A stretch of DNA of 64,000 nt from an uncultured Bacillota bacterium (GCA_949290645.1 CASESG010000003.1:62001-126000), one strand, 5' to 3'; numbered from the stretch's first letter, positions 16,368-25,505 are shown. Made by a program: numbers and translations. The notes: generated by a model from the sequence alone, not told the origin.

Positions 16368-17680
16368 CGTTCGTGATTGTTCTGTCTTCTCAGGATCTTG
16401 GTCACCTCTCCCTCCAGGTCATAGGGAAGGGCGTTGACGACCTTGGCCTCGACGAGGTCACCGACCTCCAAGGGAGCCTTGGAGAAGAGGATCATCTTTC
16501 CGTCGATGTCGTCGGGGGCATAGAGGTCGTTGACGCAGTCGTAGCAGAGGTGAATGGGATCATAGCCGGTGATGAGGCACTTGTAGGTCTTTCCGATCCT
16601 CTTCTTGTTGAGCTTGTAGGAGATCTTCCTTTGGAGGGACATGACCTTCTTGTAGCGCTCCTTCTTGACCTTCTCGGGAATCTGGTCTTGAAGAAGGGCT
16701 CCTCGTGTTCCCTCCTCGGGCGAGTAGGTGAAGCAGCCGAGATGGTCAAAGCCGACCTCCTGTATCGTGGAGAGAAGCTCCTGGAAGTCTTCCTCGCTCT
16801 CTCCGGGGAAGCCGACCATCACCGTGGTGCGAAGGATGGAGTCGGGAACTCTGGTGCGGAACTTGTCTAGAAGCGTGAGGATATCTTTCTTCGTCCCTCT
16901 TCTTCTCATGTTTTTGAGGACGGAGTCGGAGAAGTGCTGGACCGGGAGGTCGAAGTAGGGAGAGAGGTGGTTCTCCTTTGAATAGAGGTCGATGAGGTCG
17001 TCGCTGACCTCGTCGGGATAGAGATACATCAGCTTGACGAAGTCGAAGTAGGGATGCTTCTCGATCTCCTTCACGAGGTCGACCAAGTTCTTTCCGATGT
17101 CCTTTCCGTACATCGAGGTGTCCTGGCTGATGACGGTCAGGGAGCGAATGTCCTCCTTCTCCAGGACATCCAGTTCCTTGACAAGGGTGTCGAAAGGAAC
17201 CGAGCGGAAACGTCCCCGGATGTAGGGGATGGCGCAGAAGGCGCAGAAGTTGTTGCAGCCGTCGGAGATGCGAAGGTAGGCCTCATGGACGGGAGAGATG
17301 AAGGAGCGCTTGAGGGGATCGATCTTGCCCTTGTCGGGAAAGTCCTTGACGACCGAAAGAAGCTTCTCTCCGAAATCCTTGTAGTCGGAAAGGGGAAGGT
17401 AAAGGGCGACTTCCGGGATCTCCTTCTTGAGCTCGGAAAGATAGCGCTGGGCCAGGCACCCGGTGACGACGACCGGCTTCTTCGTCCCCAGCATATCCAG
17501 GATCGCCCTTATGCTCTCCTTCTTTGCGGAATCGATGAAGCCGCAGGTGTTGATGAGGATGAGGTCGCTCTCTTTTGGGTCTTTGACCGTCTTCATCCCG
17601 TTTTCTTCGAGATAGTGGAGGATCTCTTCCAGATCCACCTGGTTCTTGGCACAGCCGAGGGAAAGGACGCCGATGTTCAT
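16364..17680 (-). CDS. rimO: Ribosomal protein S12 methylthiotransferase RimO
   Basis: 438 residues. This radical-SAM enzyme methylthiolates the conserved Asp of ribosomal protein S12. It opens with IGVLSLGCAKNQVD, the RimO version of the UPF0004 start; further cluster cysteines are in NTCGFI and VTGCLAQ; the radical-SAM motif is DGCNNFCAFCAIPYIRG. A TRAM-like C-terminus follows. The start at 17680 has AAGGAGG 8 bases upstream; an upstream ATG lacks one. First gene of the five-gene coupled operon. Confidence 0.93.
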   Translation of the reverse strand: MNIGVLSLGCAKNQVDLEEILHYLEENGMKTVKDPKESDLILINTCGFIDSAKKESIRAILDMLGTKKPVVVTGCLAQRYLSELKKEIPEVALYLPLSDYKDFGEKLLSVVKDFPDKGKIDPLKRSFISPVHEAYLRISDGCNNFCAFCAIPYIRGRFRSVPFDTLVKELDVLEKEDIRSLTVISQDTSMYGKDIGKNLVDLVKEIEKHPYFDFVKLMYLYPDEVSDDLIDLYSKENHLSPYFDLPVQHFSDSVLKNMRRRGTKKDILTLLDKFRTRVPDSILRTTVMVGFPGESEEDFQELLSTIQEVGFDHLGCFTYSPEEGTRGALLQDQIPEKVKKERYKKVMSLQRKISYKLNKKRIGKTYKCLITGYDPIHLCYDCVNDLYAPDDIDGKMILFSKAPLEVGDLVEAKVVNALPYDLEGEVTKILRRQNNHER

Positions 17681-17750
17681 GGAAAAACCTCCTTGAGATA
17701 ACCTTTTCAGTCTATTCTTTTTCGCTGAGGAAAGCAAAGGAGAAGAAAGG

Positions 17751-17774
17751 AAAAGCGGAATCTTTCGATTCCGC
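17751..17774 (-). terminator. Terminator of the second ABC exporter operon
   Basis: Minus-strand GCGGAATC, loop GAAA, GATTCCGC then TTTTCC, 7 bases past the stop at 17781. Confidence 0.75.
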
Positions 17775-17780
17775 CTGTCC

Positions 17781-19688
17781 TCATTCGAGCTCGAAGGCTC
17801 CGGTGTAGAGCTGGTAGTAGGTGCCCTTCTGGGCGATCAGTTCCTCGTGCGTGCCACGCTCGATGATCCGTCCGTGGTCGAGGACCATGATGACATCGGC
17901 GTTCTGGATGGTGGAGAGACGGTGGGCGATGACGAAGACCGTCCTTCCCTTCATCAGGTTGTCCATGCCCTCGGTGACGATCTTCTCTGTGCGGGTGTCG
18001 ATCGATGAGGTCGCCTCGTCCAGGATCAGGACCGGGGCGTTGTTGACCGCGGCCCTGGCGATCGAGAGCAATTGCCTTTGTCCCTGGGAGAGGTTTCCGC
18101 CGTCGTTGGTGATGTAGGTGTCGTACCCTTTGGGGAGGCGGGAGATGAAGGAATCGGCGTTGGCGAGCTTGGCGGCGGCGATGCACTCCTCGTCGGTCGC
18201 GTCGAGCTTCCCGTAGCGGATGTTGTCCATGATCGTCCCGGAGAAGAGGTTGGTGTCCTGAAGGACCATGCCCAGAGACCGTCTGAGGTCCTTCTTGCAG
18301 ATCTTGTTGATGTTGATGCCGTCGTAGCGGATCTTGCCGTCGGCGATGTCGTAGAAGCGGTTGAGGAGGTTGGTGATGGTGGTCTTTCCGGCTCCGGTGG
18401 CACCGACGAAGGCGACCTTCTGTCCCGGCTTGGCATAGAGGGTGATGTTGTGGAGGACGACCTTGTCGGGATTGTAGGCGAAGTCGACGTCGAACATCCT
18501 TATGTCTCCCTCAAGGAGGGTGTAGGTGACGTCATGGGTGGCGGAGTGGGGATGCTTCCAGGCCCAGATGGTCTGCTCCTTCTCGTCGCACTCGACGATG
18601 TTGTGGTTCTCGTCGTATCGCGCGCGGACGAGGGTGACATACCCGTCGTCGATTTCCTTCTTCTCGTCGAGCATCTGGCAGACGCGGGAGGTTCCTCCCA
18701 CGGCCATGGCGATGGAGTTGACCTGGTTGGAGATCTCGGCCGTGTTGTTGGTGAACTGCTTGACCATCGGGAGGAAGGCGACGATGATGCCGATCGACAT
18801 CTCGGCGTTCTCCGGAAGGCCGGCGACGTTGGGGATGTGGTTGACGAAGAGGATCGAACCGACCAGGGCGACAAGGACGTAGAGGAAGTTTCCGATGTTG
18901 CCCAGAATCGGCATCAGGATGTTGGCGTAGGAGTTGGCCTTGGTGCCGACGTCCTGGAGCTCGTGGTTGATCTTGTCGAAGTCCTTCTTCGACTCTTCCT
19001 CGTGGCAGAAGGACTTGATGACCTTGAGTCCGATCATCATCTCCTCGACGAAGCCTTCCTGGCGCCCGATCATCTTCTGCTGGGCGATGAAGTTCTTCGA
19101 GGACCGTCCACCGACGTGGATGGTGACGAAGATCATCGCGGCGGCACCGACAAGGACGATCAGGGTCAGGTAGACGGAGAAGAGGATCATCATGACCAGG
19201 ACCGAGACGAAGGTGATGAAGCAGATCATGATGGTGTTGAGGGACTGGATGATCAGCTGTCGCACCGTGTCGACGTCGTTGATGTAGACGGACATGATGT
19301 CGCCCTTGTCGTTCCGGTCGAAGTAGCGGATGGGAAGGTCCTCCATGTGGCTGAAGAGATGCCTTCTTAGGTCGTTCATGTACTTCTGTCCGGCGATCGC
19401 CGTCACCTGGGAGTAGGTGAAGTTGCCGCAGATGGAGACGACGTAGCAGGCGATCAGGACGTAGATGTAGGAGAGGATCTCATTGACGGTCGTCTCGTAG
19501 GTGACGCTCTTGTCGACGATGTAGCGGTTGAGGGCGTCTGTGACGTTGCTGAGACAAAGCGGAGCGGCGATGTTACCGACGACGCAGAAGAAGATGCAGA
19601 CGACGGAGACCAAAAAGGCCCAGCGGTGCATCTTGATGTAGTCGAAGAGGATGCGGATCAGAGGGGATTTCTTCTTGTTCTTGTTCAT
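17781..19688 (-). CDS. ABC exporter half-transporter, catalytic-site subunit (second heterodimer)
   Basis: 635 residues: six membrane helices then an ATPase domain. Walker A GATGAGKTT, Walker B LILDEAT with catalytic Glu, H-loop IAHRLST, and a non-canonical signature LSQGQ. An insertion of about 40 residues just before the ATPase domain (around residues 350-390, Glu/His rich) makes it slightly longer than its relatives. It overlaps the upstream partner by 4 bases. Drug or lipid export is the family role; the substrate is unknown. Confidence 0.86.
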   Translation of the reverse strand: MNKNKKKSPLIRILFDYIKMHRWAFLVSVVCIFFCVVGNIAAPLCLSNVTDALNRYIVDKSVTYETTVNEILSYIYVLIACYVVSICGNFTYSQVTAIAGQKYMNDLRRHLFSHMEDLPIRYFDRNDKGDIMSVYINDVDTVRQLIIQSLNTIMICFITFVSVLVMMILFSVYLTLIVLVGAAAMIFVTIHVGGRSSKNFIAQQKMIGRQEGFVEEMMIGLKVIKSFCHEEESKKDFDKINHELQDVGTKANSYANILMPILGNIGNFLYVLVALVGSILFVNHIPNVAGLPENAEMSIGIIVAFLPMVKQFTNNTAEISNQVNSIAMAVGGTSRVCQMLDEKKEIDDGYVTLVRARYDENHNIVECDEKEQTIWAWKHPHSATHDVTYTLLEGDIRMFDVDFAYNPDKVVLHNITLYAKPGQKVAFVGATGAGKTTITNLLNRFYDIADGKIRYDGININKICKKDLRRSLGMVLQDTNLFSGTIMDNIRYGKLDATDEECIAAAKLANADSFISRLPKGYDTYITNDGGNLSQGQRQLLSIARAAVNNAPVLILDEATSSIDTRTEKIVTEGMDNLMKGRTVFVIAHRLSTIQNADVIMVLDHGRIIERGTHEELIAQKGTYYQLYTGAFELE

Positions 19689-21499
19689 CTTTGATCACCT
19701 CCGACGCGGTTTTGCATGTCGTAGATCTCCTTGTAGATGGGGGATGTCCTAAGCAAGGTGCCGTGCGTTCCCATGTCGACGATCTTGCCGTCGTCCATGA
19801 CCAGGATCTTGTCGGCGTCCTCGACCGAGGAGACGCGCTGGGCGATGATGATCTTGGTCGTGCCAGGAAGGGCGTTCTTGAGTCCTTCCCGGATGTAGGC
19901 GTCGGTCTTGGTGTCGACGGCGCTGGTGGAGTCGTCCATGATGAGGATCTTCGGCTTCTTGAGGATGGCCCTTGCGATGCAAAGCCTCTGCTTCTGACCT
20001 CCGGAGACGTTGCTTCCGCCCTGGAGGATCTCGCTGTCGTATTTCTTGGGGAAGGATTCGATGAAGGAATCCGCCTGGGCGATGTGGCAGGCTTCCTTGA
20101 TTTCCTCGTCGGTGGCATCGATGTTTCCCCATCTCAGGTTGTCCTTGATCGTCCCGGAGAAGAGGACGTTCTTCTGGAGCACCATGGAGACGTTCTCTCT
20201 CAAGGTGTGGATGTCGTATTCCCGGACGTCCCTTCCGCCGACAAGGACCTGCCCTTCGCTGACGTCATAGAAGCGGGAGATGAGGTTGACCAGGGTCGAC
20301 TTGGAGGAACCCGTCCCTCCGATGATTCCGATCGTCTCTCCCGGCCTTATCGTCAGGTTGACGTCGGAGAGAGCGAAGCGCTCGGCATCCTTCTTGTACT
20401 TGAAGAAGACGTGGTCGAAGACGATCGAGCCGTCTTCGACTTCCATCAGCGGATGCTCCGGGTTGGCGATCGTCGGCTTCTCGACAAGGACCTCGTAGAC
20501 ACGTCTCAGACACGCCGTCGACATCGAGATCATGACGAAGACCATCGAGAGCATCATCAAGGAGGAGAGGATCTGGGCTCCGTAGGTGATGAGGGCGGAG
20601 ATCTGTCCGATCTGGACAGAGCCCTGAAGCACCATGTAGGTTCCGTACCAGATGATGAAGAGCATGGAGACGTACATGAAGAAGACAAGGACCGGGTTTG
20701 AGAGGGCCAAAAGCCTCTCACCCTTGATGAACTGCGTCTGCATGTCGTCGCTGGCCTTGAAGAACTTCTTCTTCTCGAAGCCCTCTCGGGTGTAGGTCTT
20801 GACGACGCGGATTCCGCGGACGTTCTCCTCCACCGACTCGTTGAGCTCGTCATAGCGGTCGAAGACGCGGTTGAAGATCGGGACGGCCTTGACGATGAGG
20901 AAGAGGAAGCAGACCGCCAGGATCGGGATCAGGATGGCGTAGATCCAGGCCATCGAGGGAGCCATGACGCTGGCCATGATGACCGAGAAGAGAAGCATCA
21001 GGGGAGAGCGCATCGCGATGCGGATCAGCATCATGTAGCACATCTGGATGTAGGTGATGTCCGTGGTCTGTCTTGTGACCAAGGAGGAGACGGAGAACTT
21101 GTCGATGTTGTGGAAGGAGAAGGAGGAGACCTTGTAGAAGAGGTCCTTCCTCAGGTTCGTTGCGAAGCCGACGGAGGCCTTGGCCGAGATCTTTCCGGAG
21201 ATCATGCCACAGGCAAAGGAACAGACGGCCATCGCAAGGAGGATTCCCCCGTACGTCAGGACCTTGATCAAGAGCTGCCGTTCGTTGATGACGACATCCG
21301 GATTGTCGAGCTTCGTCAAGTCTGTGATCAAGAGCGACATCACGTAGGGAATCAGGCATTCGAACAAAGTCTCTAGGGCGATGAAGACGATCGAGAGGAT
21401 GCTCGAGGTCTTGTACTCCCTCACGGACTTGGAGAGCAGCTTGGCGATCTGCCAGTAGCCGACTCCCTTTTTCTTCTTCGACACGGCGTTTTTGGTCAT
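19685..21499 (-). CDS. ABC exporter half-transporter, degenerate-site subunit (second heterodimer)
   Basis: 604 residues: six membrane helices and an ATPase domain with Walker A GGTGSSKST and canonical signature VSGGQ. Walker B is LIMDDS (Glu to Asp) and the H-loop reads AQRVSS (His to Gln), so its own catalytic site should be inactive. It complements the downstream subunit, which has the catalytic Glu but an altered signature. GAGGTG lies before the ATG. Confidence 0.86.
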   Translation of the reverse strand: MTKNAVSKKKKGVGYWQIAKLLSKSVREYKTSSILSIVFIALETLFECLIPYVMSLLITDLTKLDNPDVVINERQLLIKVLTYGGILLAMAVCSFACGMISGKISAKASVGFATNLRKDLFYKVSSFSFHNIDKFSVSSLVTRQTTDITYIQMCYMMLIRIAMRSPLMLLFSVIMASVMAPSMAWIYAILIPILAVCFLFLIVKAVPIFNRVFDRYDELNESVEENVRGIRVVKTYTREGFEKKKFFKASDDMQTQFIKGERLLALSNPVLVFFMYVSMLFIIWYGTYMVLQGSVQIGQISALITYGAQILSSLMMLSMVFVMISMSTACLRRVYEVLVEKPTIANPEHPLMEVEDGSIVFDHVFFKYKKDAERFALSDVNLTIRPGETIGIIGGTGSSKSTLVNLISRFYDVSEGQVLVGGRDVREYDIHTLRENVSMVLQKNVLFSGTIKDNLRWGNIDATDEEIKEACHIAQADSFIESFPKKYDSEILQGGSNVSGGQKQRLCIARAILKKPKILIMDDSTSAVDTKTDAYIREGLKNALPGTTKIIIAQRVSSVEDADKILVMDDGKIVDMGTHGTLLRTSPIYKEIYDMQNRVGGDQR

Positions 21500-21563
21500 A
21501 TCGTTTCACCTCGGATTCATGGGCACAAAATAAAAAAGCATCATCGGTGCCTTGCGAAACATA

Positions 21564-21592
21564 CATATAAAGGATATTTCGAGGAAAGTCTA
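21564..21592 (-). promoter_or_regulatory. Candidate promoter of the second ABC exporter operon
   Basis: Minus-strand TAGACT (21592-21587), 17-base spacer, TATATG (21569-21564), about 65 bases upstream of the start codon. Confidence 0.4.
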
Positions 21593-21654
21593 GAATGTCT
21601 TTTCCCTATTTTTATACAAAAATCGGAAATTGTCAGATGAAAGCCTTTTCTCGA

Positions 21655-21686
21655 AGGAAAAGGAAAGCCCCGCCGAAGCGGGGCTT
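21655..21686 (-). terminator. Terminator of the 1002-residue lipoprotein gene
   Basis: Minus-strand AAGCCCCGC, loop TTCG, GCGGGGCTT then TTCCTTTTCC, 12 bases beyond the stop. Confidence 0.7.
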
Positions 21687-21697
21687 GAGTATGAGAC

Positions 21698-24600
21698 TTA
21701 AGCGTAGATGTCGATGGTCGTCTCGCCGTCGATCAGGACCGAGACTTTGTCGCCATCGTACGCAGTGTATTCCGTGCCATTGACCTCGTAGGTATAGCCC
21801 CAAGAAGGAGCGTTTGTGACGATGAAGGACAAGGTCGACCCGTTCTTGGCTTCGGTGGGAGTGTCGATCGGGGTACCGGATTCGTCATAGAACTGGAGGG
21901 TCGCCTCTCCATAGGACATGTAGTTGGTGAAGTTGACATGGACCGGAACGAAGGTTTCCTCGTCTCCGCCGGGGACGGGATCGGCGACATACTTCTCGAA
22001 GTATCCGTAGGTCGTCTTGTCGTAGTTGATGGCGATGACGAAGGTCGCTGTGCAGCCTTCCTTCAGGGTCTTGTCCTCGCCGAAGATGTCCTGGAGGTTG
22101 TCGTTGCCGTAGTCGACATCGAAGGCTCCGGAATTGTCGCGAAGAGTGAATTCGCCGTTGCTATCGAACTCCGACTTGGAGACGCGGGCGAATTCGATGC
22201 TCTGGCTGGGATCTTCCGTGTCGCTGAGGGAGAACCAATAGTAGCCCATGCCCGAATCCTCTGCATGGAGGACGCCGGTGACGCGATAGAGCTTGGTTCG
22301 GTCCTGATTGTCGATGTCCGAAAGAAGCTCGGCGATCGTCGTGTCGGTGATGGTACGATCGAGTCCCTCCTCCTTCTCGACTTCGCGGAAGGTCAATTTG
22401 AGATCGTTCTTGACGCCGGCCGTGAAGGAGTAAAGCGTTCCTTCATCATCGTGAGCGGAAAGGGAGACCGGGGTTCCGTCGATCGTCATCGCGTCCAAGC
22501 CATAGCCTTCTTCGGCCTCGACCTGGAAGTAGACGACCTCGCCATAGGTGGCCGTTTCGCTCGCCCGCGGACCATCGACGACATACTCTCCCGAGACATC
22601 ATCGTAATGGACATCGACGAGGGTGACTCTGCTTGTCGTCTCGATTTCCTCTTCCTCTCCGGAATCGTTTTGAACGAACGTCTGGAGGGTCATGTCGATG
22701 GCATAAGGAATGTCTTGCTTGTCCATGACCTTCTCCTCGAAGGCCCCTTCGAAGCCGTTGTCGAGCGTGTAGATACCGCTCACCTTGATGAGGTCTCCTT
22801 CCTCGAATGTCGTGCCGACGCCATCGACGAAGAGATCGCCGAGGTTCTCCGGATTCTCGAAGGAGAGGCGTCCGGTCTCGCTGTCGAAGGGGAAGAGGTC
22901 CTCGTCGAAGGAGGAAGCCAGTCCGGAAACGGTCAGTTCGCGGCCCGTATCCTTCTCAATTAGGACCATATCGCCGACGCGGGGATTGGGCTCGAGGGAT
23001 GTGACGACACCTTCGATCGTGTAGTAGTGGTCGACCATGTCGGCTTCGGAATCCAGCATTGCGGAGATGGTCGAATCCTTCTTCTCCGGAGTGGGCCACT
23101 GAGGATTCTCGAGCTTGAAGGTGACGTTCATCTCGTTAGGTCCCAGCTTGCCCAGGACTGAGTAGAGAAGCTCGCCATCGAGCGTGCCGAGAGGATTGAA
23201 CGAGACGGTGGCACCGTTGAACATGATCGTGTCGACAACATAACCAGCATCCGGCTTGGCCGTGAAATAGACCAGCTCTTGATAGCCGATTTCCTTGGGC
23301 ATCTCTCTCTCGCTTCCCTCGACGATGTCATAGACGAGCTCGCCCGTCTCGGGATCGGTGACCATCTTCGTGTCGACGCGAGCAATCGAGCCGTGCAGGA
23401 TATCGTTGATCTCAAGAGGATAGTAGAGACTCGCATTGGAGACGACCTTTTCGAGATAGCCCTCGAAGCCGGCATCGGACAGGATTCCGACGATTTGGAT
23501 TTCGGAACCTTCCCGAGCCTCGTATTGTTCGCCGAAGTTCTGGGGATTGGTGAAATGGAGTTCGCCCGAATCCCAGTGGAAGAGGGCGTCCATGTCGTTT
23601 CCGTCCTTGGCAAGGCCGTTGACGTTGATCGTCTTGCTCGTGTCGTCCTTGTCGACCAGGGTCATGCTGCCACTGGTGTCGTTGGTGAAGTTCGTTGCGA
23701 TGCCGGAGACGCGATAATACTTGGGGATGATCTCGCCTTCCTCGTCGCGGTCGATGTATTCGCCGCTCAGGATCTGGGAGATGGTGACATCCTTGACGGT
23801 GACATCCGAAGTCTCAACCGAAGCGGTCAGGACGGTGACCGAGCAGGTTGCGGTCTTTCCGCCAATCGAGCAGGTGATCGTAGCCGATCCCGGATGCATG
23901 CCGGAGACGAGGGTAATCGTTCCTTCTTGCACGTTTGTCGCGATGCGAACGATCGTCTCATCGGAAGACTTCCAAGTCAGGTCCGCGTCGAGATCTTCGC
24001 CGTCATAGTTGGTGACAAAGGCCTTGAGTTCCTTTTGGTCATAACCATAGCGAGTGGATTCCAGAACGATCGTGGTCTCGCTCAGGGAGAGCTCGATCTC
24101 AGGTTCGGGATCGGGAGGGATGACCTCACCGGAGAGGTCGGCCTTGGCTTGGTCGGAAGCGGCCTTGCAGATGTCGATGATGGCATCGGAGGTGATCGTC
24201 GCATGGGAGATGGACGTTCCCTCGCCCGTCGTTCCGATAAGGCCCAGGGCGTCGTCGGCGAAGTCCTCGTCCATGCCGTGGGTGGTCAATTTGCCGTCTG
24301 TGACATAGTCAAGGACGGTGTAGTCGGTCGCGGAGATGGTGACGTAGACGGAGAAGTTGACTGGACCTTTGGGGACGTTCACTTCGACCGTTCCCTTGTA
24401 GACCAGGGCGGTCAGGGTGTTGTCCTTGCGAACCTCATACTTGGCGTTGAGGACACCGGTGGCCGCAAACTCGGCCTTGGTGATGTCGCCTTCGGCGATC
24501 TGTCCGAGGAATTTCTTCTCCTCGTCGGAAATGCCTTCTCCGTAGGTGTTGCCTTCATGGCTGGGCGTGGTCGTGCCCGAGGATGTGGAGGAGTCGCTGG

Positions 24601-24706
24601 AGGGGAGGGAGGAAGAGGGATTGGACGAGATCTCGCGTAAGGAGCAGGATGTCGCTCCCAGGACACCAAGGAGGAGTAGGGAAAGGATCTTCTTCTTTGC
24701 GTTCAT
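21698..24706 (-). CDS. Large surface lipoprotein with Ig-like and repeated OB-like modules
   Basis: 1002 residues with a lipoprotein signal (LGATSC, Cys21) and a Ser/Thr-rich linker (residues 25-52). Around residues 205-295 is a Big-2-like bacterial Ig domain (LTWKSSDETIVRI ... GSATITCSIGG). Three repeats of about 115-130 residues follow, each starting with a TISxxL / TIxELL motif and continuing YYxIxGVxT ... LxFxNPxNxG ... FEGxFEKxV. Between them lie stretches resembling divergent InlB B-repeats. Cell-surface display is likely. The repeats recall OB-fold modules, but the ligand is unknown. A GAGG lies unusually far (15 bases) from the ATG. The gene is monocistronic. Confidence 0.75.
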   Translation of the reverse strand: MNAKKKILSLLLLGVLGATSCSLREISSNPSSSLPSSDSSTSSGTTTPSHEGNTYGEGISDEEKKFLGQIAEGDITKAEFAATGVLNAKYEVRKDNTLTALVYKGTVEVNVPKGPVNFSVYVTISATDYTVLDYVTDGKLTTHGMDEDFADDALGLIGTTGEGTSISHATITSDAIIDICKAASDQAKADLSGEVIPPDPEPEIELSLSETTIVLESTRYGYDQKELKAFVTNYDGEDLDADLTWKSSDETIVRIATNVQEGTITLVSGMHPGSATITCSIGGKTATCSVTVLTASVETSDVTVKDVTISQILSGEYIDRDEEGEIIPKYYRVSGIATNFTNDTSGSMTLVDKDDTSKTINVNGLAKDGNDMDALFHWDSGELHFTNPQNFGEQYEAREGSEIQIVGILSDAGFEGYLEKVVSNASLYYPLEINDILHGSIARVDTKMVTDPETGELVYDIVEGSEREMPKEIGYQELVYFTAKPDAGYVVDTIMFNGATVSFNPLGTLDGELLYSVLGKLGPNEMNVTFKLENPQWPTPEKKDSTISAMLDSEADMVDHYYTIEGVVTSLEPNPRVGDMVLIEKDTGRELTVSGLASSFDEDLFPFDSETGRLSFENPENLGDLFVDGVGTTFEEGDLIKVSGIYTLDNGFEGAFEEKVMDKQDIPYAIDMTLQTFVQNDSGEEEEIETTSRVTLVDVHYDDVSGEYVVDGPRASETATYGEVVYFQVEAEEGYGLDAMTIDGTPVSLSAHDDEGTLYSFTAGVKNDLKLTFREVEKEEGLDRTITDTTIAELLSDIDNQDRTKLYRVTGVLHAEDSGMGYYWFSLSDTEDPSQSIEFARVSKSEFDSNGEFTLRDNSGAFDVDYGNDNLQDIFGEDKTLKEGCTATFVIAINYDKTTYGYFEKYVADPVPGGDEETFVPVHVNFTNYMSYGEATLQFYDESGTPIDTPTEAKNGSTLSFIVTNAPSWGYTYEVNGTEYTAYDGDKVSVLIDGETTIDIYA

Positions 24707-24860
24707 AATGAATCTTGTTTACCTCGCCCAACTATTTTGCTGTTTCAGCATAATAAAAATCAAGGATAATGACTGAAATAAACGAAAACGCTTCATCCGT
24801 CGGATGGTTCGGCGAACTCCGAAAGTCGACGGCTCAAAAAATGTTGCTTCTCGGTAGAGC

Positions 24861-24883
24861 AAAAAAGCCCGAATCTCGGGCTT
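24861..24883 (-). terminator. Terminator after tRNA-Pro
   Basis: Minus-strand AAGCCCGA, loop GAT, TCGGGCTT then TTTTG, 12 bases past tRNA-Pro. The 154 bases between it and the lipoprotein gene hold only that gene's leader. Confidence 0.75.
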
Positions 24884-24894
24884 CTGTCCTCCGC

Positions 24895-24971
24895 TGGTCG
24901 GGACGATGGGATTTGAACCCATGGCCTCTTGCTCCCAAAGCAAGCGCGCTACCAAGCTGCGCAACGTCCCG
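24895..24971 (-). tRNA. tRNA-Pro(UGG)
   Basis: 77 nt with encoded CCA; acceptor CGGGACG/CGTCCCG, anticodon stem CTTGC/GCAAG around TTTGGGA (anticodon TGG), T-loop GGTTCAAAT. Confidence 0.95.
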
Positions 24972-24975
24972 GAGA

Positions 24976-24998
24976 CAAAAGCCCGGCGAACCGGGCTT
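24976..24998 (-). terminator. Hairpin between tRNA-Arg and tRNA-Pro
   Basis: Minus-strand AAGCCCGG, loop TTCG, CCGGGCTT then TTG. It lies only 4 bases upstream of tRNA-Pro, so it is either a terminator for the Gly-Cys-Arg unit or a processing signal. Confidence 0.55.
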
Positions 24999-25007
24999 AG
25001 TGAACGA

Positions 25008-25085
25008 TGGTGCGCTCGAAGAGACTCGAACTCTTGACCCTCTGATTCGTAGTCAGATACTCTAATCCAACTGAGCTACGAGCGC
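25008..25085 (-). tRNA. tRNA-Arg(ACG)
   Basis: 78 nt with encoded CCA; acceptor GCGCTCG/CGAGCGC, anticodon loop CTACGAA (anticodon ACG, read as ICG after deamination), T-loop AGTTCGAGT. Confidence 0.94.
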
Positions 25086-25086
25086 A

Positions 25087-25161
25087 TGGAGGTTCCGGCG
25101 GGATTCGAACCCGCGGTTGAGGATTTGCAGTCCTTTGCCTTGCCGACTTGGCTACGGAACC
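25087..25161 (-). tRNA. tRNA-Cys(GCA)
   Basis: 75 nt with encoded CCA; acceptor GGTTCCG/CGGAACC, anticodon loop CTGCAAA (anticodon GCA), T-loop GGTTCGAAT. One base separates it from tRNA-Arg. Confidence 0.95.
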
Positions 25162-25163
25162 GT

Positions 25164-25505
25164 TCAGAACAGGGAACCGGCATAGGCCCAGTCCGGCGTC
25201 TCGACGAAGGAGACGTAGACACGGTCTTCCTCGATGCCAAGGAGTGAATGGCAGAGTTCCGTAAGGTGAGCGGAGAGCTTTTCCTTGCCCTCCCGAGTGG
25301 CTTTCCCGTAGAGCTGGACCTGAATCATGGCGCAGGGAGTGTCCTTTCCTTGGAAGAAGAGGTCCTTCGCGCCTTCGATCTCGGCCATCAGCCAATGCTC
25401 GCTCTTTCCCGGAAGATCGACGATGTCCTGGCCCATCCTGGCCTTCAGGAGAAGAACTTTGTCCTTGTCGATCGTGACATTCGTTCTCAGATGGATGTAT
25501 GGCAT
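25164..25505 (-). CDS. MIF-like tautomerase (phenylpyruvate tautomerase-related)
   Basis: 113 residues, the usual MIF length. After Met removal the N-terminal Pro (MPYIHLRTNV) is the catalytic base of this trimeric superfamily. PGKSEHWLMAEIEG and the C-terminal GIEEDRVYVSF ... W.Y.GS.F pattern match bacterial MIF homologues. Members tautomerise keto-enol compounds such as phenylpyruvate in vitro; the physiological role in bacteria is unclear. AAGGAGG precedes the ATG. It sits inside a tRNA cluster, 2 bases from tRNA-Cys, and is probably cotranscribed with it. Confidence 0.88.
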   Translation of the reverse strand: MPYIHLRTNVTIDKDKVLLLKARMGQDIVDLPGKSEHWLMAEIEGAKDLFFQGKDTPCAMIQVQLYGKATREGKEKLSAHLTELCHSLLGIEEDRVYVSFVETPDWAYAGSLF

